A stretch of 64,000 nt of DNA from CAYYFX01 sp964571855 (GCA_964571855.1 CAZNDO010000007.1:1-64000); one strand, 5' to 3'. Shown: positions 33,241-43,058, counted from the stretch's first letter. Program-made: numbers and translations. Notes: generated by a model from the sequence alone, not told the origin.

Positions 33241-34032
33241 ATGCGACACGACCCGCACGTCCTGGCCCGCCCGCCCTGCGGCGAGACGCCGGCCGGCGCT
33301 CGGAACCTCCCGCGGTTCCTCTGCGCGCACCTCCACGCCGGCCCGGTCGTGGCGCTCGGTGGGTCGCAGGTCGCGCTCGAGGCGGCGAAGCGGCACGACG
33401 TGACGGTCGTGGAGTGGTGTCCGGAGCGCCTGGAGGCGCTGGACGCGGCGGCGCGCGCGCAGGGCGTCACGCTGCGCGTGGCCGAGCGGAATCCCTCGAA
33501 CGAGGATCTCGGCGTGCCGTCCCGCGCGTTCGGCAGCGCGCTGTGCCTGGACGTGCTGGAGCGCTTGCCGAACGACGTGGCGGTCCTGGAGAAGCTGCAG
33601 CGCACGCTCCGCCCCGGTGGCCGCCTCGTGGTGCGGGTGCCCGCGCGCCCGTGGGCCCGCGGCGCCGTGTCCGAGGGCGGCGGGGGAGTGCGCCGCTACG
33701 ACCCGCGCAGCCTTCGCGACGCTCTCGAGGAGGCGGCATTCGAGTCGGTGAAGGTCCGCCACTGGAACCTCGCCGGCGTGCCCGCGGCGCTGGCGAAGAC
33801 GCAGCCCGCGCACCAGGTTGCCCCGCTCCGGCGGGAGCGCACATGGTGGGACTCGTCCGTGGACTTCTGGTACCGCGCGGTGGAGCAGCGCGTGGGCTTC
33901 CCGCTCGGCGTCAGCGTCGTGGCCGTGGCCACCCCGGAGCTGGAGCACGCGCGCATCCGCAAACCGGCGTTCCGCTCGCTCGCCGGACGCGGACATCGAG
34001 AGGCGTACGAACCAATGGCCGCTTCGCGCTAG
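33241..34032 (+). CDS. class I SAM-dependent methyltransferase
   Basis: A 263-residue protein with a degenerate Rossmann methyltransferase domain. The SAM-binding motif I region is VVALGGSQVALEAAKRHDVTVVEWCPERLEALD; the acidic end of strand 2 is VVEWCP. The post-I block FGSALCLDVLERLPNDVAVLEKLQRTLRPGGRLVVRVP is typical of Methyltransf_11/23. The ATG has GGAGGT 4 nt before it, and an extended -10 (TGGTAGGAT, 33188-33196) lies about 45 bp upstream. The last codons lie within the outer arm of a long inverted repeat (34014-34029 and 34261-34276). The substrate is unknown. Confidence 0.82.
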   Translation: MRHDPHVLARPPCGETPAGARNLPRFLCAHLHAGPVVALGGSQVALEAAKRHDVTVVEWCPERLEALDAAARAQGVTLRVAERNPSNEDLGVPSRAFGSALCLDVLERLPNDVAVLEKLQRTLRPGGRLVVRVPARPWARGAVSEGGGGVRRYDPRSLRDALEEAAFESVKVRHWNLAGVPAALAKTQPAHQVAPLRRERTWWDSSVDFWYRAVEQRVGFPLGVSVVAVATPELEHARIRKPAFRSLAGRGHREAYEPMAASR

Positions 34033-34045
34033 GGTTGCGTGCGGG

Positions 34046-34244
34046 GCGGGTTCCCCGAGGCTTCCGGGGAGCGGGACGGGCCGGATGGGCCGGGAGCCCC
34101 GGTACCCCTCTCGCGGGCCTCTGCGCGTGAGCGCACCGCGCCCTTCGGGCGCGTGGCGCGCATGCTCGAACGCCCGCGAGAGGGGCACCGGGGCTCCCGA
34201 CCCGTCCGGTCCGTCCCGCTCCCCGGAAGCCTCGGGGAACCCGC
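34046..34244. repeat. 199-bp near-perfect palindrome, copy 1
   Basis: A 109-bp core (34091-34199) has terminal inverted repeats beginning CGGGAGCCCCGGTACCCC and a central CGCCCTTCGGGCG hairpin. It is flanked by 45-bp outer arms (34046-34090 and 34200-34244) that are complementary to each other with only a few mismatches. A further 16-bp outer pair (34014-34029 with 34261-34276) brings the whole structure to 263 bp. It lies between convergent genes (methyltransferase and atpC). There is no ORF and no transposase. Confidence 0.9.
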
Positions 34245-34368
34245 GGTCTCACTCGAACACGCGCGAAGCGGCCATTCGTTGCTGGGGGTAGGGGGGAGTG
34301 GAGGGGGTCGTTTCCCCTCACAAGTCCCGGAGGGCGGGACAATCGGGCGCGCGGCGGGGATGACCGGA

Positions 34369-34567
34369 GGGGCGGGCGGCGTGGAGCGGGGGGCGGGGGC
34401 GGGCAGGACGGGTCGGGAGCCCCGGTGCCCCTCTCGCGGGCGTTCGAGCATGCGCGCCACGCGCCCGAAGGGCGCGGTGCGCTCACGCGCAGAGGCCCGC
34501 GAGAGGGGTACCGGGGCTCCCGGCCCATCCTGCCCGCCCCCGCCCCCCGCTCCACGCCGCCCGCCCC
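34369..34567. repeat. 199-bp near-perfect palindrome, copy 2 (inverted core)
   Basis: The 109-bp core (34414-34522) is the exact reverse complement of the core at 34091-34199. The 45-bp outer arms (34369-34413 and 34523-34567) are again complementary to each other, but their sequence (GGGGCGGGCGGCGTGGAGCG...) differs from the arms of copy 1. Same total length, 199 bp. The 124 bp between the copies (34245-34368) hold no gene. Confidence 0.9.
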
Positions 34568-34598
34568 GACCGCTGTCACCCCGGCGCGCGCGCGGTTC

Positions 34599-34988
34599 TC
34601 ACGCCCTCCGGAAGCGCTCCTTCACGCGCTTCATCACCAGCGCGCGATGCTTCGCTCCGGAGAACTCCTCGCCGCGCTTGGTGCCGCGCAGCGCGTCCAC
34701 CTTCGCCTCGGCGGCGGTCACGTCCACGGACTCCGGGGCCACCGCGAAGTCCGTGAGCACGGACACGCGGTTGTCGGCCACCTGGACGAAGCCGCCCTCC
34801 ACGAACAGCTCGCGGGTCTTGCCGCCGGAGGTCACCCGCAGCACGCCCACGCCCAGCTTCGCCAGGAGCCGGGCGTGCCCGGGGAGGATGCCGATCTCGC
34901 CGTCGTGCGCGGGAACCACCACGGACTCCGCCGTCTCGTCGAGGACGGCGCGCTCGGGCGTCACGACCGTGCAGTGCAACGTGGCCAC
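34599..34988 (-). CDS. atpC: ATP synthase epsilon subunit
   Basis: A 129-residue F1 epsilon subunit, part of the central stalk and an inhibitor of wasteful ATP hydrolysis. The N-terminal beta-sandwich has the family line HCTVVTPERAVLDE, then VVVPAHDGEIGILPGHARLLAKLG. A C-terminal helical hairpin with many Lys/Arg follows. It is the last gene of the atp operon, 10 bp after atpD. Confidence 0.97.
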   Translation of the reverse strand: MATLHCTVVTPERAVLDETAESVVVPAHDGEIGILPGHARLLAKLGVGVLRVTSGGKTRELFVEGGFVQVADNRVSVLTDFAVAPESVDVTAAEAKVDALRGTKRGEEFSGAKHRALVMKRVKERFRRA

Positions 34989-34998
34989 GTTCGCCCCC

Positions 34999-36405
<1,407 letters not shown>

Positions 36406-36433
36406 TGCGTGCGCCTCTCCGTGTGGGCTGGGC

Positions 36434-37324
36434 CTACTTCAGGGCTTCCACACCGCCCATGAGCTCGGCGATCTCGTTCGTGATCTGCGTCTGGCGCGCC
36501 CGGTTGTAGGCCCGGGTCAGCGCGCGGATCAGCTTGTCCGCGGCATCCGTGGCGTTCTTCATGGCCACCATGCGCGCGAGGTGCTCCCCCACCGCCGCCT
36601 GCAGGAAGTCCGTCCACAGGGAGGACTTCACGTACGCGGGCAGCAGCTCCCGCAGCAGGGACGCGGGGTCCGGCGAGTAGATGTAGTTCTTGTCGGCGCG
36701 CGGCCCGGCCGCGCCCGCCTTGTCCTCGCCGCCGGTGGCCGCCGCCGCGTCCAGCGGCAGCAGCACCTCGGCCACCGGGCGCTGCCGGCCGGCCGAGAGG
36801 AACTTCTGGTACACCACCACGACCTTGTCGATCTCGCGCGCGGAGTACCGGCGGATGAAGTCCTCCGCCAGGGCGTTCACCTCGGCGAACCCCACCTTGT
36901 CCCCGAACTTGTCGTGCGCGCCGGCCATGGTCTCGCCGCGGTGCCGGAAGTACTGGATCCCCTTCTTGCCCACGGCGTGCAGCTCGATCGTGGCGCCGCC
37001 CGCGCGCTCGTCCTTCAGGAGGTTCCGCGCGGTGAGGGCGAGGTTCGTGTTGTAGCCGCCGCACAGCCCGCGGTTCGACGTGATCAGCAGCACGAGCGTG
37101 CGCTTGACCGGGCGGGACTCCAGCAGCGGGTGGGACACCTCGCCGCCGGCCCCCGCCAGGTCCTGCATGACCTCGCGCAGCTTCTCCTGGTACGGCGCCG
37201 AAGCCTGGATCCGGCCGAACGACTGCTTGTACTTCGCCGTCGACACCATCTCCATGGTCTTCGTGATCTTCTTCGTGTTGCGGACGGACTTCCGCCGCTT
37301 CAGAAGAACTTTCGCCTTCGCCAT
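36434..37324 (-). CDS. atpG: ATP synthase gamma subunit
   Basis: The rotating central-stalk subunit, 296 aa. It has the N-terminal coiled-coil helix (KSVRNTKKITKTMEMVSTAKYK), TSNRGLCGGYNTNL in the middle, and the closing signature RALTRAYNRARQTQITNEIAELMGG. It carries an insertion around residues 195-215 (Ala/Gly-rich), not unusual for the family. Confidence 0.98.
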   Translation of the reverse strand: MAKAKVLLKRRKSVRNTKKITKTMEMVSTAKYKQSFGRIQASAPYQEKLREVMQDLAGAGGEVSHPLLESRPVKRTLVLLITSNRGLCGGYNTNLALTARNLLKDERAGGATIELHAVGKKGIQYFRHRGETMAGAHDKFGDKVGFAEVNALAEDFIRRYSAREIDKVVVVYQKFLSAGRQRPVAEVLLPLDAAAATGGEDKAGAAGPRADKNYIYSPDPASLLRELLPAYVKSSLWTDFLQAAVGEHLARMVAMKNATDAADKLIRALTRAYNRARQTQITNEIAELMGGVEALK

Positions 37325-37345
37325 CCCGTCGTCCTTTCGCCCGCG

Positions 37346-38875
37346 CTAGCGCGGGTCGTGCGCGTGGCCGGCCAGGAACGCGTTCACGACGTCCTCGAGC
37401 ACCTTGCGCAGCTTCTGCTCCGTGTCGCCGTCGATGACCTTCGCCTTGCCCACGGCCTGGAACAGCTCCTTGTGCGTGCCGTGGATGGCGTCGAGCACGG
37501 CCTTCTCGGCCTCGCGCACCCGGTGCACGGGCACCTTGTCGAAGAAGCCCTGCGTGCCGGCGTAGATGGAGATCACCTCGTCCACCACGTTCAGCGGGCT
37601 GTACTGGTCCTGCTTGAGCAGCTCCACCATGCGGGCGCCGCGGTCCAGCTGCCGCTGCGTGCCGGGGTCCAGCTCCGTGCCGAGCTGCGCGAACGCCTCC
37701 AGCTCGCGGTACGCCGCCAGGTCCAGGCGCAGCGTGCCGGCCACCTTCTTCATGCCCTTGATCTGCGCGTTGCCGCCCACGCGGGACACCGAGATGCCCA
37801 CGTCCATGGCGGGCCGGATGCCGGCGTTGAACAGGTCCGGGATGAGGTAGATCTGGCCGTCCGTGATGGAGATCACGTTCGTGGGGATGTACGCGGAGAC
37901 CTCGCCTTCCTGCGTCTCGATGATGGGCAGCGCGGTGAGGGAGCCGCCGCCGAGGTCGTCCGAGAGCTTCACCGCGCGCTCCAGGAGGCGCGAGTGCAGG
38001 TAGAACACGTCGCCCGGGTACGCCTCGCGGCCCGGCGGGCGGCGGAGCAGCAGCGAGAGCTGCCGGTACGCCTGCGCCTGCTTCGTGAGGTCGTCGTACA
38101 CCACCAGCGTGTCCCGCCCGGCGTGCATGAAGTGCTCCGCCATGGCGCAGCCGGCGTAGGCCGCGATGTACTGCAAGGGCGCCGGGTCCGAGCTGGAGGC
38201 GTTGATCACCACCGTGTAGTCCATGGCGCCGTGCTGCTTCAGGATGTCCACCACGCCGGCCACGGTGGATTCCTTCTGCCCGATCGCCACGTAGAAGCAC
38301 AGCACGTTCTCGTGCTTCTGGTTGATGATCGTGTCGATGGCGATCGTGGTCTTGCCGGTCTTGCGGTCGCCGATGATGAGCTCGCGCTGGCCGCGGCCGA
38401 TCGGCGTCATGGCGTCGATGGCCTTCAGCCCGGTCTGCAGCGGCACCTTCACCGGCTGGCGGTCCGCGATGCCCGGCGCGATCACCTCGAGCGGGCGCCG
38501 GTCGCTGGTCTGGATGGGGCCGAGCCCGTCCAGCGGCTGGCCGAGCGGGTTCACCACGCGCCCGATCAGCGCGTCGCCCACGGGCACCGACAGGAGGCGC
38601 CCGGTGGACTTCACGGACATGCCCTCGGTGATCTTCAGGTAGTCCCCGAGGATCACCGCGCCGATGGAATCCTCCTCCAGGTTCATCACCTGGCCGAACA
38701 CGCCGTTCTCGAACTCCAGCATCTCCCCGGCCAGCGCCCTCGAAAGGCCGTGGATCCGGGCGATGCCGTCGCCGACCTCGAGCACCGTGCCGACGTCCGC
38801 GACGTCCAGCTCGGTGCGGTAGTTCTCGATCTGCGCCCGGATGACGGACGCGATCTCCTCCGCCCTGATCTTCAT
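37346..38875 (-). CDS. atpA: ATP synthase alpha subunit
   Basis: The non-catalytic nucleotide-binding F1 subunit, 509 aa. Walker A is IGDRKTGKTTIAID. Other landmarks are FYVAIGQKESTVA, LLLRRPPGREAYPGDVFYLHSRLLERA, and the arginine-finger region VGISVSRVGGNAQ. Its ATG overlaps the stop of atpH (ATGA). Confidence 0.98.
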   Translation of the reverse strand: MKIRAEEIASVIRAQIENYRTELDVADVGTVLEVGDGIARIHGLSRALAGEMLEFENGVFGQVMNLEEDSIGAVILGDYLKITEGMSVKSTGRLLSVPVGDALIGRVVNPLGQPLDGLGPIQTSDRRPLEVIAPGIADRQPVKVPLQTGLKAIDAMTPIGRGQRELIIGDRKTGKTTIAIDTIINQKHENVLCFYVAIGQKESTVAGVVDILKQHGAMDYTVVINASSSDPAPLQYIAAYAGCAMAEHFMHAGRDTLVVYDDLTKQAQAYRQLSLLLRRPPGREAYPGDVFYLHSRLLERAVKLSDDLGGGSLTALPIIETQEGEVSAYIPTNVISITDGQIYLIPDLFNAGIRPAMDVGISVSRVGGNAQIKGMKKVAGTLRLDLAAYRELEAFAQLGTELDPGTQRQLDRGARMVELLKQDQYSPLNVVDEVISIYAGTQGFFDKVPVHRVREAEKAVLDAIHGTHKELFQAVGKAKVIDGDTEQKLRKVLEDVVNAFLAGHAHDPR

Positions 38876-39423
38876 GGCCTTCCACTCCTGGTGAGCTGCT
38901 TCCGGAAGCGGCGCAACCGCGTGCGCAGGCTCCCGTCGTAGGTCCGATCATCCACGGTGACCACGGCCCCGCCGAGCAGGGACGGGTCCACTTCCGCCTC
39001 CAGCTCGATCCGCGAGTCCAGCGCCCCCGCGAGGACCGAGGCGATCTCGTCCCGGAGGGCCGGGGGCAGCGGCGTGGCGGTGCGCACCGAGGCGCGCATC
39101 CGGCCCGCCCGCTCGTCCGCGAGCGCGCGGTAGGCGTCCACGATCCGCTCGAACGCGGCGAAGCGGCGCTTCTCCACGATCAGGCACACGAAGTCCGCCA
39201 CCACGGGGGAGACCCGGCCGTCCAGCGCCTGCCGCAGCGCCTTCACTTTCGCCGACGGCTCCACCACCGGCGTGGTCAGGAACTGCGACACCACGGGGTT
39301 CTCCCGGGCGAGGCGCAGGAGGTCCGCCAGCTCGGCGGCCACGTCGTCCACGACGCCGCGGTCCACCGCCAGCGAGAACATGGCTTCCGCGTACACGCGG
39401 CCCAGCGGATCCGCCAGTCTCAC
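38872..39423 (-). CDS. atpH: ATP synthase delta subunit
   Basis: The peripheral-stalk cap, 183 aa. A six-helix N-terminal domain begins GRVYAEAMFSLAVDRG. The C-terminal beta part has VDPSLLGGAVVTVDDRTYDGSLRTRL, the most conserved stretch. The start is GTG, overlapping the atpF stop by GTGA. Confidence 0.96.
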   Translation of the reverse strand: MRLADPLGRVYAEAMFSLAVDRGVVDDVAAELADLLRLARENPVVSQFLTTPVVEPSAKVKALRQALDGRVSPVVADFVCLIVEKRRFAAFERIVDAYRALADERAGRMRASVRTATPLPPALRDEIASVLAGALDSRIELEAEVDPSLLGGAVVTVDDRTYDGSLRTRLRRFRKQLTRSGRP

Positions 39424-40076
39424 GACCTCGTCCCCGCTCCCTTCATCTCGGACCGCATCTGGTCCACGAGCTCCTTCACCAGACGCTCCTGGTCCGCGCC
39501 GTCCAGGCGCCTCCCCACGATGCGTCCGGCGAGATCGGTGGAGAGATCCGCGGCCAGCGTCCAGATCTCCTGGAGCGCCGCGTCCTTCTGCAGCTCGATC
39601 TCCCGGGCCGCGCGCTCCTTGAACTCGACGGCCTCGCGCTGCGCCGCCGCGCGGATCTCCTCCTGCACGCGACGGCCGTCGGCGCGGGACTCCTCCACGA
39701 TCGCGCGGGCCTCGTCCTTCGCCGAGCGCAGCAGCTCCTGGTACTTCGCCAGCAGGCCCTCGGCCTCGGTCTTGATCTTCCGGGCCTCCTCGATGGCGCC
39801 CTCGATGTTCCGCTGCCGCTCCGCCAGGGAGCCCACGAGCGGCTTCCAGGCGGTGGCGCGGAGCACGAGGAGGACGACCACGAACGTGACGATCGTCCAG
39901 ATGAGGAGCCCGGGATCCACGCTGAACAGGCTGGGCGCCGCCGCATGGGCCGCCTCGGCCGCGTGGTCCGCGGCCGCCGGGGTCCCGTGGGCGTCCCCGC
40001 CGTGGGTCTGCGCGGCCGCGACGACCGGCCAGACGAGCAGGCCGATCGCCCCGAACCGGGGGTCGATCCGTGTCAA
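39420..40076 (-). CDS. atpF: ATP synthase b subunit, with N-terminal extension
   Basis: The peripheral-stalk dimer subunit, 218 aa. A single membrane helix (about residues 55-75, LLIWTIVTFVVVLLVLR) is followed by a long charged coiled-coil. Unusually, about 50 residues precede the helix: a hydrophobic, signal-peptide-like segment (GAIGLLVWPVVAAAQT) and a His/Ala-rich spacer. Cleavable N-termini occur in b subunits of some lineages. The start is TTG at 40076, where GGGAGGG lies 6 nt upstream. An in-frame GTG/ATG further upstream would overlap atpE and is rejected. Confidence 0.93.
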   Translation of the reverse strand: MTRIDPRFGAIGLLVWPVVAAAQTHGGDAHGTPAAADHAAEAAHAAAPSLFSVDPGLLIWTIVTFVVVLLVLRATAWKPLVGSLAERQRNIEGAIEEARKIKTEAEGLLAKYQELLRSAKDEARAIVEESRADGRRVQEEIRAAAQREAVEFKERAAREIELQKDAALQEIWTLAADLSTDLAGRIVGRRLDGADQERLVKELVDQMRSEMKGAGTRS

Positions 40077-40114
40077 GACGTGCCCTCCCTTCCGAAGCGT
40101 GCGGTCGGGCGCGA

Positions 40115-40345
40115 CTAGAACTTGCTCTGGATCATGAAGCAGATGGCGCACGCGAACAGCGCGACGCCCTCGATGAGCGCGGCGGTGAGGATCATGCTGC
40201 CGCGGATGTCGCCCGCCGCCTCCGGCTGCCGGGCGATGCTCTCCACCGCGCCCGCGGCGATCCGGCCGATGCCCAGACCGGCACCGAGCGTGGCGATGCC
40301 GGCTCCGATGCCGGCGCCCATCATGGCGAGACCCTGTCCTTCCAT
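40115..40345 (-). CDS. atpE: ATP synthase c subunit
   Basis: The 76-residue hairpin proteolipid of the rotor ring. Helix 1 is Gly-rich (GAGIGAGIATLGAGLGIG), the polar loop is ARQPEA, and helix 2 carries the ion-binding carboxylate Glu59 in TAALIEGVALFACAI. The residue after Glu59 is Gly rather than Ser or Thr, which argues for protons rather than sodium as the coupling ion. Confidence 0.97.
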   Translation of the reverse strand: MEGQGLAMMGAGIGAGIATLGAGLGIGRIAAGAVESIARQPEAAGDIRGSMILTAALIEGVALFACAICFMIQSKF

Positions 40346-40379
40346 GGAATTGCCTCCGTGAGGAGTGTGGGGTGGTGGA

Positions 40380-41156
40380 TCAGTGGTGGGGATTGGCTGC
40401 CATCCCCATGAACACTGCGGTGAGGAACGTGAACACGTACGCCTGGAGCAGCGCGACGAAGATCTCGAGCATGTAGATCGCGGTGGCCGCGGCCACGGAG
40501 ATCCCCGCGGCCACGAAGCCCTTGAACAGGAAGATGAAGCCCATGATCACGAGGATCACGATGTGCCCGCCGTTCATGTTCGCCCAGAGACGGACGGCGA
40601 GCGCGAAGGGCTTCGCGAAGATGCCCACGATCTCCACGACCAGCAGCAGGGGCCACAGCCACCACGGCACGGGCGGCACGATGGATGCCAGGTAGTGGCC
40701 CACGCCGTTCTCGCGGACGCCCGCCACGTGGATGGCCACGAAGCTCATGAGGGCGAGGCCCGCGGTGACCGACAGGTTCCCGGTGGGCGTGGCGCTGCCC
40801 GGGATCAGGCCGATGAGGTTGCACATCAGGATGAAGAAGAACGTGGTCCACAGGAACGGGACGTAGCGGTCGGCCTTGTCGTGGAAGTTCGGGACCGCCA
40901 GCTCGTCGCGGATGAACAGCAGCACCGGCTCCAGCAGGTTGCGCAGGCCGCGCGGTACGAGACCGCGCTGCCGGCACGCCGCCGTGAGGAGCAGCACGGT
41001 GAGCCCCGCCGCGACCCACATGAGGACGACGTGCTTCGTGATGTCCAGGCTGATCCCCCACGGGAGATCCGCCACGTGCAGGTACGGCTCGCTGTCGTGC
41101 AGGTGGTGGAGGATGTCGATGCGATCCGGGTCGTGCGCCGCGCCGGCGAGGATCAT
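40380..41156 (-). CDS. atpB: ATP synthase a subunit
   Basis: The F0 channel subunit, 258 aa, with five or six helices. The essential Arg lies in FALAVRLWANMNGGHIV. Other family marks are FIRDELAVPNFHDKADRYVPF and LIGLIPGSATPTGNLSVT. The ATG at 41156 overlaps the stop of the preceding atpI-like gene (ATGA). Confidence 0.97.
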   Translation of the reverse strand: MILAGAAHDPDRIDILHHLHDSEPYLHVADLPWGISLDITKHVVLMWVAAGLTVLLLTAACRQRGLVPRGLRNLLEPVLLFIRDELAVPNFHDKADRYVPFLWTTFFFILMCNLIGLIPGSATPTGNLSVTAGLALMSFVAIHVAGVRENGVGHYLASIVPPVPWWLWPLLLVVEIVGIFAKPFALAVRLWANMNGGHIVILVIMGFIFLFKGFVAAGISVAAATAIYMLEIFVALLQAYVFTFLTAVFMGMAANPHH

Positions 41157-41584
41157 TCGGCGTTCTCCAGGGGTTGCCGCGCCAGGACCCACGCCTCGAC
41201 GAGGATCAGCGCGAAGTAGAACGACACAAGCCACAGGACGAAGGCCGACGGGTCGGTGCCGGTGGCGGTCACGACCACGGCGGCGAAGCCGAAGAGGAGC
41301 ACCATGCGGGTCACGAACCCGCCCACGACCAGCTTCGTGGCGAAGCGGTCCGGGCCGCGGAACGCGAGCTTCGCGAGCCACCAGCCGCCGAGCACGGAGG
41401 CCAGGGCCACCACGTTGCCCAGCGCCATGCGGGCGAGCTGGTCAGTCCCGCCCAGGATCCCGGCCGGAACGGCCGCCACGGCGCCCAGGCTGCCCGCCGT
41501 CAGCAGGAGGATGCGGGGGATCCGCGCCGGGCGGATCGCCTTCGCGGCGCCGGTAGAGCTCGCGGTAGAGATGGTAGAAGCCAA
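41153..41584 (-). CDS. AtpI-like subunit I of ATP synthase, start uncertain
   Basis: A small membrane protein (up to 143 aa) with four hydrophobic helices: LLLTAGSLGAVAAVPAGIL, NVVALASVLGGWWLAKLAF, LVVGGFVTRMVLLFGFAAVVV, FVLWLVSFYFALILVEAWVL. Position and topology match ATP synthase subunit I (AtpI family), an assembly factor. The longest frame begins at TTG 41584 and would overlap the upstream gene by 143 bp. No better ATG or GTG precedes the first helix, so either the overlap is real or a rare start codon is used. Confidence 0.75.
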   Translation of the reverse strand: MASTISTASSTGAAKAIRPARIPRILLLTAGSLGAVAAVPAGILGGTDQLARMALGNVVALASVLGGWWLAKLAFRGPDRFATKLVVGGFVTRMVLLFGFAAVVVTATGTDPSAFVLWLVSFYFALILVEAWVLARQPLENAE

Positions 41585-41747
41585 TTCCCGCTCCGAGGAA
41601 CGTGCCGAGGAGGGTGAAGACCCCTCGCGTGGCCAGGCGACGGTCGAGCCAGCTACCGACCCAGATCCCGGCGATCACCACGACCGCGAACTGGATTCCG
41701 AGGTGCGAGTACCGGAGGAGGTCAGGAGGGCCCGGTCGGCGCGCCAT
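41442..41747 (-). CDS. AtpZ/AtpI-superfamily protein, first gene of the atp operon
   Basis: A 101-residue protein with two helices (LGIQFAVVVIAGIWVGSWLD and FTLLGTFLGAGIGFYHLY), the typical AtpZ hairpin that helps assemble or regulate F0. A Pro/Gly/Asp-rich tail of about 35 residues reads through the start of the next gene and may be unstructured. The ATG has GGAGGT 4 nt upstream. A promoter lies at 41872-41900. Confidence 0.85.
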   Translation of the reverse strand: MARRPGPPDLLRYSHLGIQFAVVVIAGIWVGSWLDRRLATRGVFTLLGTFLGAGIGFYHLYRELYRRREGDPPGADPPHPPADGGQPGRRGGRSGRDPGRD

Positions 41748-42276
41748 GGGACCTCCGGCTTCCCGCGCACGGCCCGAGGGGCCATCCGGCGGGGGTTCCG
41801 ACGGGTCCGGAGCGCGACACTCCGCGGTTGTTCCTGCCCCACGTCCCCGAAACCCGTCCCAGCGTCGCGGCAGAGTAGGGGGTCCATGGCGGCCCGGCAA
41901 GTGTTTTTGTTCACAAGCGTCTGCCTCGACGGCGTCGCCGCCCGGAGGACCTCCCGCGAGTTCGGTTCCGTCCGACCGTTCGGCCGCCCTCTCCAAGAGC
42001 TACACATGCTAGCCGAGGCGCGGTTCCGGGTGCCTGTCCGGGCGCGCGACCAGGCGCACTCCCCCCTTGCCGCCAGGGCTTGCCCTGGGGTAGAGTGTCC
42101 GTGTCTCGGGGGCTTCCCACCCGCCTCGGGGACGCGGTCTTCGAGTGCGGGGAGCCGGCCCAGAGTCTGAAATTTGGGCTTGAATCCGGACCCTGGGATT
42201 GCTAGAGTCTTGAACGTGAACCGGGCGTCGCGACGCACGGTTTCGCGCTCACAGAATCGATTCGGAGGAGCAGAAC
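41748..42276. promoter_or_regulatory. 529-bp divergent intergenic region with three candidate promoters
   Basis: For the atp operon (minus): TTGCCG (41900-41895), 17 bp, TACTCT (41877-41872). For the secreted-protein gene at 42277 (plus): TTGAAT (42180-42185), 17 bp, TAGAGT (42203-42208). Further upstream lies TTGCCG (42067-42072), 18 bp, TAGAGT (42091-42096), whose spacer holds the hairpin CCAGGG-CTTG-CCCTGG. A short self-complementary GCGTCGCGACGC (about 42225-42236) lies in the leader. No ORF is convincing here. Confidence 0.6.
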
Positions 42277-42825
42277 ATGAAGCGTGTCCTTACGATTGCT
42301 GCGGCCCTTCTGGTGTTCGCGGCCCCGTCGTTCGCTCAGCAGAAGTACGGCTGGACGATCAGCAGCAGCGCGTCCGATCCGTTGGTGAACGCGGGCCCGA
42401 CGTCCCCGGCGCCTGTCACGCTGTTCCTGTGGCTGTACTGCGCCGGCCCGGACGGCATGTCCGCGGCTGAGTTCAACCTGTCGGTGCCTGCTGGCGTGCT
42501 GAACTTCGGCTTCAACGTCCAGAACGGCTTCCTCAACGCCGGTGGCGCGGGCAACCTGCTCCTCGCCGTCGGTGGCTGCCCGACGGGTCCGGTCGTGGCC
42601 GGCAGCTGGACGCTGTTCGGCTCCACGCCTGGCGACATCTGCATCGTTCCGTCCGGCGGCGGCGTGCGCGCCACCGTGGACTGCAACACGTCGGTCCCCG
42701 GCGTGTGGCCCCTCGAGGCCATCGGCTACGGCTACGGCACGACCGGCCTGAGCTGCCGCGAGGACCTGTGCGTGGTCTCCGTCGAGCCGTCCAGCTGGGG
42801 CTCGGTCAAGAGCCTGTACCGGTAA
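42277..42825 (+). CDS. secreted single-domain protein of the ISSS-DP family, with WGxxKxLYR tail
   Basis: A 182-residue exported protein of no named family. The signal peptide (residues 1-21) ends APSFAQ. The mature chain opens KYGWTISSSASDPL and shares with the gene at 43059 and with domains of the genes at 20929 and 24530 the landmarks DP, LWLYC, SAAE, GVLNFG, GNLLLAVGGCPTGP, GSW, IVPSGG and VDC. Six Cys in the mature part suggest disulfides. It ends VEPSSWGSVKSLYR. A strong promoter (42180-42208), GGAGGAG ribosome binding site and perfect terminator suggest a monocistronic, abundant product. Function unknown. Confidence 0.85.
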   Translation: MKRVLTIAAALLVFAAPSFAQQKYGWTISSSASDPLVNAGPTSPAPVTLFLWLYCAGPDGMSAAEFNLSVPAGVLNFGFNVQNGFLNAGGAGNLLLAVGGCPTGPVVAGSWTLFGSTPGDICIVPSGGGVRATVDCNTSVPGVWPLEAIGYGYGTTGLSCREDLCVVSVEPSSWGSVKSLYR

Positions 42826-42850
42826 CACCGGCACGCGCTCGGGTTTTCGG

Positions 42851-42883
42851 GCGGGGCTCCTTCGGGAGCCCCGCTCTTTTTTT
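42851..42883 (+). terminator. intrinsic terminator
   Basis: GCGGGGCTCC-TTCG-GGAGCCCCGC followed by TCTTTTTTT: a perfect 10-bp stem with a UUCG tetraloop and a T-tract, 25 bp after the stop of the gene at 42277. It is the best intrinsic terminator in the window. Confidence 0.95.
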
Positions 42884-43058
42884 CAGCACGCCCAGGCCGC
42901 TCCCCCCGGACCGTGCCATGTGAGTGGCAATCCGCCTGTCCCCCGGCTGAACAGAGGGGACGACCCCGCCCGCTGCCGTCGAATCAAGTGCTCCGCCTGC
43001 CGATACGCAGGGTGACGCGCATGAGGCGCACGACATCCCCCGCGGACGGAGGCGGCAC

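Noticed and set aside
34014..34567. Interpretation of the twin palindromes as an insertion sequence or CRISPR-like array
   Set aside because: No ORF with transposase motifs, no target-site duplication, and only two copies in opposite orientation without regular spacers.
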